Origin: Cladopsammia gracilis
Lineage: Eukaryota > Cnidaria > Anthozoa > Scleractinia > Dendrophylliidae
Direction: 5' to 3'
Assembly (NCBI GenBank): GCA_022457155.1
Contig: JAJGOT010000433.1
Span: forward strand, 102,501 to 166,500
DNA: 64,000 bases
The translations under genes and the position numbers were made by a program. Each line of letters opens with the position of its first letter. Position 1 is the first letter of the stretch. Below the pieces are notes generated by a model. It worked only from the letters and a program-made list of their open reading frames with translations. It searched no databases and was not told the DNA's origin. Shown here in pieces: positions 57,030-64,000 of this stretch.

Positions 57030-57480
57030 ACAACAACAAACAAATTTATTAGAAATTAAGCTTAAATACAGTTACCCTGCAAATTTGCAAAAACGCTATT
57101 CGAGGCAAGGAAAAGTAATGTAATTGAAAATAATGAAAGTGAGACAATATAACAATACAGAAGCTGATCTGTAGAGTTACAGATTATTTTAAAGCTTGGT
57201 GGCAGACACGGAAAATAAATGAAATATGCATATTATAACATTTTCATTTGCTTAATATCACAAAGTATTTGGAGAACATCAATATAGTCATCTGTTTTCT
57301 GAAGAATCTCCAGAAGAATTTGTTTGATTTTCGATTTGAATTGAGATTTCCTCAACGATTTAAGATTTAGGTAGTCCGTTCCATATCATAGCACCAGTTC
57401 TCGCAAATGATGTCTTCATTTTTATCTCCTGTAAGTTAATGTTTAATGTAGTATTATGAGGGCTAAGTGCATTTTTTCCG
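57030..57480 (-). pseudogene. 3' end of a LINE (non-LTR retrotransposon), frameshifted ORF2 tail
   Basis: Minus strand. The frame reads SPHNTTLNINLQEIKMKTSF, then ARTGAMIWNGLPKS, then after a one-base frameshift LKSLRKSQFKSKIKQILLEI and on to a stop at 57235-57233. The motif R-x-G-x-x-x-W-N-x-L-P-x-x-(L)-(R)-x-x-x-x-x-x-F-K is the usual C-terminal tail of CR1/L2-type reverse transcriptases. The 3' UTR continues to a (TTG)n tail at about 57033-57046. It is 5'-truncated; the catalytic core is missing. Confidence 0.65.
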
Positions 57481-58184
57481 TTCAGGAGTACTCAAAATAA
57501 TAAATGTTAGATGTGCCTGCGAGGCAAATTGTTCTTCTCTTCTCATCTTTAGCGTACTGTGTGTAATACTTGTAAGTAAGGTTTTCATTCTTCTTCAGCA
57601 ATAACTTGCTTTAAATTTAAACCAGTATTGGAAGAGTTAGTGAAATACGGACTGAACAGTGGTGAAAAAAAAAAACTATGGAAATAAGCGCGAATTCCTC
57701 ACGAGCGATCGACGGCCTGCGGCAACTCTTTCTTTTTTGTGATTGGTTGGACGAAATTACGGCGTCTTGCTATTGGTTGAATGGTGACATACTGTCATTT
57801 GTCTCAGAACGTTATGGAAAAAAGTCTTTTGGGAATTGAAATTTTTTCGACCGTAATGATGCTATGATGTAAATTTGGTGATGTAATATTTAATGGATGG
57901 GATTACAGTCTAACCTGTGTTGTAAAAGCGGACACCGTATCACATGTAAGCCCTAAGCGAACGGTAGCCAAACGGTCCCAAAATGATGATCCTATGTTTA
58001 AGGTCTGGCCACTACTATTACAGAGGTTCGACTGTAATTATGAAAATGATCTATTACAAAAAGTTGTAATTGGATAGCTGTAATTGGACACCCACGTGAC
58101 CGCGCGCCAATTACGTAAGAAATAGGCGCGCGGATGACCAATCACAATCGAGAATTTTGTTATTGATACGATTAATATAGTTTA

Positions 58185-58205
58185 TCTATCTATCTATCTA
58201 TCTAA
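58185..58205. repeat. (TATC)n microsatellite
   Basis: About five copies of TATC upstream of the kinase gene. Confidence 0.9.
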
Positions 58206-58289
58206 GGTATAAATTTCAAAGTAAGCGGATTTTTAAATTTTGGGGTCTGCAAAATTAGAAAGCTTTAGGGACGGACCATTATTTTTTTT

Positions 58290-58455
58290 GACGGGGGGTT
58301 GTTTGCAGAGGCTATAAACACTGAAATAAATTGTTTGCAAGCAAAAAATAAGAAAAAAATTGTTTGCTGGAAGTATGGTAGTTGGACGGATCGAGACACC
58401 AAATAAATTGTTTGCAGCAGGTACCGCATATAAAAAAAATGTTTGCACGTGAAAA
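58290..58455. repeat. Short tandem repeats, AAATTGTTTGC unit
   Basis: Four or five diverged copies of AAATAAATTGTTTGCA at about 35-45 bp intervals, immediately upstream of the kinase leader. Confidence 0.6.
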
Positions 58456-58499
58456 TTTTCCAACCGTGTCTTCAAGTCAAGTCCAAATCCAGTGCAGTC

Positions 58500-58644
58500 C
58501 AGTCCAGTTTGATTTCTTTTACGGCCACTAAAGCGTGACAACTGACAAGTCAGGTCACGCACACTGATTTGCATAGCTAAAATGGTGGTCAACATTACTA
58601 CCTTCAATTCGCGGTAGCAGTTCAGTGCTATCAGACCGTTCACT
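58500..58644 (+). promoter_or_regulatory. Kinase gene leader / promoter with a short upstream ORF
   Basis: Contains an octamer-like ATTTGCAT at about 58568-58575. An upstream ATG in good context (AAAATGG, 58581) opens an 11-codon frame ending at TAG (58614-58616), 28 bp before the kinase ATG. If it lies in the transcript it could damp translation of the kinase. Confidence 0.35.
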
Positions 58645-60665
58645 ATGGGGAATGCTATGAAAATCGAAGGAGTCGAAGGACTTGAGATCAAAGAAGTCTT
58701 GGGTGAAGGAAGCTTCGGTGTAGTTTACAAAGCAAAGTGGCATGGCAGTTTTGTTGCAGTAAAGCGACTCAAAGATGAAGTTGCTTGGGGCCATCCTAAA
58801 GCAGTGGAAGAGTTTAAGAGAGAATGCGCATTCCTTAGAAGATTAAAACACCCAAACATCGTGGAGATATACGACGCGATCTTTCCGGAGGGCAACTTGC
58901 CGGTTCTTATAACAGAACTTCTGTTTTGTGATCTCTCCGCATACTATAAAAATTCCAAAACGACGCCTAAAGTTTCGCTTGACGAGACGATCAGAATCAT
59001 GCTGGATGTCGGCGAAGGTTTGAAATTTTTACATGTCCGCGATGATCCTATCATTCACCGAGACATCAAATCACATAACATTCTATTGGACTCAAAACTG
59101 AGGGCTAAGATTGCGGATCTTGGTCAAGCCAAAGAATTCCCGGGGTTAGCGACTGCACGCCGAGTTTCTGCTACACCCGTTCCGGGGAGTACGGTATATA
59201 TGGCGCCAGAAACTTTTCCCAGTGGTCATAATTCCCAAGCGACCTATCGTCTTGTTGATTACGGAGCAGAAATTGACATCTTCGCATTTGGTCTTGTTTT
59301 GCTTGAGCTGATAGTCGGCCACCCGCCGTGTCCTAGGCCACTTTTAATGCCGTATACAAGAGGTAAGAGCGGGCACTTGTGGCGGGGAGGGGGGAGGGGG
59401 CTATGCATGAATCAGCGGCTTACTGGGGATTTGCCCAAATTCCCGATCAAACCTGGGTGTGGGACAAAGTAATTCTCACAAACCCCACCCTCTAATGGGG
59501 TGCTTTTTATTGATTTTAGTGCACCTGATGTAAGAACCAGAGGTTAAATTCAAATAATCCTCATATGTTGTTCTTCAAGGGTAAAATATTGTTTTTCTTT
59601 CAGGGTGCCTCTCTCTACATGTACTGGTATAGATGTGCATCAATGAGAGAGCAATGCCACATAAATTTTTGATTTTGTTGCTAATGGTACATGTAGCCTG
59701 ATCAGCTGCTACAATTGCTGTTCCCCTAAAATGAACCAAGCTATTTTCCCATTAAAATTGAAATCTGCAGCGAATCAACATTTGGGTGATACCATTGACT
59801 GGCACCAATACCATTCCTGGTCGAACTGTGTTACTTTGTTTTTTAAAGGGAACCTCCATTGTCAGAACAAATTGACATTAAATTGTTGGAAATAAAGTCT
59901 AAATTTAAAATTTTAAAAAGCAGGTGCAAATATAATTTAAGTGTACAAATAAAATGGATATAAATATCTCCTGTTTTCGCTTTCAAATTAATTCCCGCAT
60001 GCCGCCATTTTGAATATTTGTGACGTGTTACGGTTGCCGCTATTGTTAAGAATTGAATTTCTTTTGTATGCAACAATAAGACAACCGTAACACAACATAA
60101 ATATTCAAAATGGCAGCGTGCAGGAAATTTGAAAGCGAAAATAGGTGATATTCATATCCATTTTTTCTGTACACTAAAATTATATTTGCACCTACTTTTT
60201 AAAAAATTTTAATTTAGACTTTATTTCCAACAATTTAACATCAATTTGTTATAACAATGGAGGCTCCCTTTAAATAGTAAATACCCCTATGTATTGATTT
60301 CAGTATACATTTTTTTTCAAATTGAATTCTTCTTGTTGTGAAATAAGATATTACAGTAGATCAGTATCTATCTTATAAATGTAGAGTAGAAAGGCCGGAA
60401 GTCATGTTTATCATGAATAATAAATAATGTTATCATATGACCCGTACGGCCCTGCGAACCTTTTCTTTGCAAAACCATTGATGAAAGTCCCGTATGAGGG
60501 CCGTACGCATTTGCGCGCGCGGGGCCGGAAAAAGCCGTACGGCCCTACTACAAAAGCGGACGGCCTCGCGCATTAAGATTTCAAGTAATTTTGTCTCCAA
60601 ATTGGTCATATGATAAAATACTTATTGACTAAGTTAGGTCGGGCCGGATGGGAAAATATTTGGCG

Positions 60666-60718
<53 letters not shown>

Positions 60719-63700
60719 AGCCAAATATTTTCCCATCCGGCCCTCCCACTTAGTCAATAACTAGATATTACTCTATGTGGAGTGACATATGCGCAAAAAA
60801 TTAAACTGTTGATGATGTTTCAGGTAAAATTGGTTGCCTTATTATACATTAATAATAAATGAATAGTAATAAGTAATAAACTTTATTACAACAACAGTAT
60901 TACATAAAATAGGTAAAAGATCTAAAATGCATAGCTCATCTGCAGCCAATTAATTGGTTGTATAGCTTTGCCGCCCTGGGGATAAATGAGTTCTGGTGTC
61001 TTTTTGTTCTGGAGGCCAGGAACATACACGTTCTGTGACTTCAACAGAGAGAGTACTTGTGTGAATTTCAAGAAACTTCATGTACATTCTTATGGCTTAT
61101 TAGCAAAACATCTAAGTTGCAGTAATTATCTCAATTGTCTTGGTTATAGAGAACCAAAAAAGACATTATTCTTGAAAAAAAAAGAACACACTGGAAAACC
61201 AAACAATGAAGTTGGCATGCTTTCCTTTCTAGCATCATATGTTGACACCTTCTTAAATAATATTATTCAATACTTTGATAGCCTTTGCTTTTTGTGACCT
61301 GCAATAAGAAACATAATTCATTAAAAAATTAAAAAAACTTTCTCAGCTGCAGGTGAAAAAGTTTTAAATTTATGAGCTTTTGATTGCCCGAGTCTGCAAT
61401 TTTTGACAAATAATGAATAAAAAGCGCGAACATGGAAATAAAAAGTGTGAAGTAGAAAAATACAATAAAAACAATAAAAAAATACTTTTGGGGTAATAAA
61501 ATGCTTATACAAAGTTCTAAAAGAATTGAATTATTGCCTAGGTAATAGTTTTGAGTTACATTTTGTATTGTCTGATAACTAACCAGAGAACGTTTTTTTA
61601 ATTTGTCTTATCCTGGTTTAACTCATCCATTTTAATTTTAAACAATAAGAAACAGTGTTGTTATCTCTCAAAACTAGGAACCAATCAAAATGTGCCTACC
61701 ATGCATTCTCACAATAATCCCTGACATCACCAGGCAGCATTAAATAACACTCAGAATTCAAAATTGCTCTCTTGTTGGCACCCACTGGCTAAGGGTGTTG
61801 AATGGTGTTTCAAAATTTATGGATCTCACAGCTTTGCTTTTTGAATGGCTCTGCATGTCTCTGATCAGAGGTTATTTTTTCACATTCTAGAAGTCCAAAA
61901 TTCTTTGGTTTGCAGAAAAATATGCTAGTCTCAGTATGGCATCTTGCAAAGTTTATATATATTTGCCATTCATCAACCCTAATACAGTGCGACACGCCTT
62001 ACCATGAAAATATCATCCAACAAACTTTTTTAGTATAGAGGTTAATTGCACGGCAGCCATATTGCATTGCAGGAACAACAGATTCTTTTCCCCATGGGAA
62101 AGAATGTTCTGTCTAATGCAAAACATTTTCATTGTCCCTGCCATGCAACATGGCTGCCATGCAAAACCTCTTTAAGTTTCTACAATATCACCTGCTTATA
62201 ATAATATCATTTTCATACATGCAACTGCGGATACTCACAAAGCAATAAAGTCAATAAGATCTTTGTATTTTGTAACTAACTTTACACCTCTGTGATAAAC
62301 ATGAAGTAGCAAGATTACATGTGATTGTGCTCAACTTTGCAAGGATCGAGGCATGTGCCTGTCAATTGAGTTCATACTCTCTGATTGGCTAACTTGTAAA
62401 AAGGTTTGTTGGGTGTTCACAGTAAGGGGTGACTTATGCACTGTAAGTGCAAGGATCACTCTGTTTTTGGATTTTACTCCAAACTTTATATGCTGAATGG
62501 TACATAAAAACATTGATATGGCACATGTACAGGAGCAAATGTTTAACATTGTACCGGTACCTCAAGTTGTGGGCGGCACGGTGGTGTAGTGGTTAGCGCG
62601 TCGGACTTTCAACCTGAAGGTCGGTGGTTCGAAGCCTGGTCTCTGCCGTCATGTTGTTTCCTTAGACAAGAAACTTTACTCCACACTGTCTCTCTCCACC
62701 CAGGTGTATAAATGGGTACCGGCGACAAAATGCTGGGGGTAACCCTGCGATGGACTAGCATCCCATCCAGGGGGGAGTAGCAATATTCCTATTCGCTTCA
62801 TGCTATAGAAACCGGGTTTAAGCTCCGGCCGTTATGAGCCTTCTGGCTCGGGTGCACGACTTACTTTTACCTCAAAAGTTATCTTATCAGATTATCTCCA
62901 TGTGAAGTCCGGAGGATGTAAAACATACCTCGGGAAAGTTGTGGTACTTCAAATCACTTCATGCTACAGAAAGTGAAGAAATGATTTATTTTTAACACAT
63001 TTGTCTTATTTTTAAAAATGGACAAACCCTGGGAATGGCCCCCCGGTGAGGGGTGGGGTTGCTCTGTGCTCTGTATGTTTTTGCGTGGGGGTGTGCTGCT
63101 GTGACTTTGAAACCCTATACCAGACCATGTTCAGCTGATTTTGCAACCCTAATATTACACAGTAGACTTATAGATACCAAAAATCCCTACCCGGCCAGTA
63201 TCCCAGACTTGCTGCTTTTAGAACTGTATCAATATAAGTGTTTTTAATGGAAAACCGTCTGTCAACAATGTTGCCACGATCATTTTTATTTCCATCTAGG
63301 GAAGGCTCTTTCTCTTTCGAGTTTCAATTCCTATTCTGTACATTGTCATATTTCTTCATACCGCTGATTGGTTTCCCAGCAAATGATACCATATTCTAGA
63401 CCAAAATTTTCAAATTTCTATACCCTATCCCAGACTAAACTGCTTCAAAATCCTACCCTTCACACTGGCATATACCCATACATGTACAGCTGATATATGA
63501 GAGTACCCCACCCCCCCCCCAAAAAAAAAAAAAAAAAAACTGTTGACACTTACAATTCCATACCACTTATAATTCCATACCAAATATATCCGTCTTTTGA
63601 TAGTTACCAGGAGTATATCTAGCACAAATTTTAACAATGAAGAAAACAGTTGTCCCCTCAGAGAATGTGGATGGGCTAGAAGTAGGGTATTAGCCCTGGG

Positions 63701-64000
63701 TTCCCTGTGCCCCAAACACTTGCCCACCAACATATGTGGTTGTTGGGGGGGGGGGGGGGTGGGGGTCAGTGGGGTGCCTAGTTTTAAAGTCTTAACAGTA
63801 CATTGATATGATTGCATGGTTGATGTATTTATTTTGTGGAAAGGATGCGATTATTGATAATTCAGCCTCAAATTTCTTTTGTACAGAAGGACATTTAGTC
63901 CCAGAGCATACCCGTAGACAGAAGGAACTCGGAGAGATGGGTACTCTTCACCCCCTTAGAGATATGGTCCTCCTTTGTCTTGAGAATGACCCCAGCAGAA
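58645..64000 (+). CDS. TKL-like serine/threonine protein kinase, exons 1-2, truncated by the window end
   Basis: Exon 1 is 58645-59362 (residues 1-239, phase 1) and exon 2 starts at 63887 and runs off the window. Kinase landmarks: glycine loop GEGSFGVV (20-27), VAVK lysine 40, probable helix-C Glu60, HRDIKSHN (138-145), DLG (158-160) instead of DFG, MAPE (186-189), and DIFAFG (211-216). Exon 2 continues the C-lobe with EGHLVPEHTRRQKELGEMG, HPLRDMVLLCLENDPSR. This fits the fold without a gap and supports the 4.5 kb intron. The protein starts MGNAMKIE, so N-myristoylation at Gly2 is conceivable but the site is weak. Similar kinases form large families in corals and sponges. The substrate is unknown. 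The DFG Phe to Leu change is common in active kinases and does not imply loss of activity. Confidence 0.85.
59842..60274. mobile_element. Fold-back MITE with arms of about 190 bp (kinase intron)
   Basis: TTTAAAGGGAACCTCCATTG at the left and CAATGGAGGCTCCCTTTAAA at the right begin inverted arms that run nearly to the centre (CCATTTTGAATATTTGTG against ATAAATATTCAAAATGGC). Arms differ by scattered mismatches, so this is an older insertion. Non-coding. Confidence 0.8.
60423..60765. repeat. Dispersed repeat, copy 2, inverted (kinase intron)
   Basis: CCCGTACGGCCCTGCGAACC, then ATGAAAGTCCCGTATGAGGG, GTCTCCAAATTGGTCATATG and GGCCGGATGGGAAAATATTT are reverse complements of blocks at 21385-21680. The CATGGCGCACGGACC and GGTCCGTACGCCATG words make an internal hairpin. 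Confidence 0.7.
60770..62030. other. Kinase intron, nothing identified
   Basis: AT-rich sequence. Open frames such as 60986-61297 have biased composition and no family signature. Confidence 0.45.
62035..62173. mobile_element. Small MITE (kinase intron)
   Basis: ATAGAGGTTAATTGCACGGC at the left pairs with GCCATGCAAAACCTCTTT at the right; inner GCAGCCATATTGCATTGCAG pairs with CATGCAACATGGCTGC. About 140 bp. Confidence 0.65.
62571..62870 (+). mobile_element. tRNA-derived SINE (kinase intron)
   Basis: The head reads GGCGGCACGGTGGTGTAGTG then GTTAGCGCGTCGGACTT, with GGTGGTTCGAAGCC further on: an A box (GTGTAGTGGTTAGC) and a B box (GGTTCGAAGCC) at tRNA-like spacing. The unrelated body contains GGGTACCGGCGACAAAATGC, GCGATGGACTAGCATCCCAT and TATGAGCCTTCTGGCTCGGG. 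ACCTCAAGTT before and ACCTCAAAAGTT after look like an imperfect target duplication. Confidence 0.82.

Larger units (their letters stand above)
53100..57030. repeat. Diverged tandem array hosting nested insertions
   Basis: On both sides of the nested elements (53100-53484 and 56655-57030) the sequence is built from diverged units of roughly 60-90 bp with words such as GAGTCAGTGGATGAAAT, AAATGAAAGC and AAATCCTA. These are reverse-complement relatives of the 89 bp array at 42321-42876. Confidence 0.55.

Noticed and set aside
58233..58691. 152-codon minus-strand open frame overlapping the kinase start
   Set aside because: It spans simple repeats and the antisense of the kinase N-terminus; a shadow frame.
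60986..61297. 103-codon open frame as a gene
   Set aside because: Low-complexity composition, no family signature, and it lies in the kinase intron among repeats.
62571..62650. Genuine tRNA gene
   Set aside because: A and B boxes are present, but the acceptor stem does not close and an unrelated body follows. It is the head of a SINE.

Overview
The window is eukaryotic: long genes split by GT-AG introns, about 60% AT, and introns packed with short inverted-repeat transposons, a tRNA-derived SINE and LINE remnants. Together with the protein content this suggests a cnidarian, most likely an anthozoan such as a reef coral. That assignment is an inference; no species can be named from the sequence alone.

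Positions 1190-44754 hold one complete plus-strand gene that I read as the orthologue of usherin (USH2A). I joined 38 coding exons by hand. Reading frame is kept across all 37 junctions, giving 15,558 nt, or 5,185 residues plus stop, almost the length of the long human isoform (about 5,200). The order is: signal peptide, LamG-like domain, laminin N-terminal domain, ten laminin-type EGF repeats, four FN3 repeats, a fifth FN3 interrupted by two LamG domains, twelve FN3 repeats, an eighteenth FN3 interrupted by a cysteine-rich module with twelve Cys-Cys doublets, fifteen FN3 repeats largely in one 4.5 kb exon, a last FN3, one transmembrane helix, and a cytoplasmic tail ending in the PDZ ligand Asp-Thr-His-Leu.

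Upstream (1-1189) is a compact region with two CCAAT motifs and a possible divergent minus-strand exon. Downstream, 44755-58644 is gene-poor. It contains a strong GC-rich hairpin after the USH2A stop, a minus-strand relic with a 2A-type ribosome-skipping motif followed by a cysteine-protease-like domain (48754-49507), and a three-level nest: a tandem array containing a MITE, which itself contains a 2,979 bp terminal-inverted-repeat element carrying a SAP-domain reading frame (53613-56591). A frameshifted LINE reverse-transcriptase tail follows (about 57030-57480).

Positions 58645-64000 contain the 5' part of a second plus-strand gene, a TKL-like protein kinase. Its first exon holds most of the catalytic domain. 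A 4.5 kb intron follows, and the last 114 bases of the window are its second exon. The two genes look functionally unrelated.
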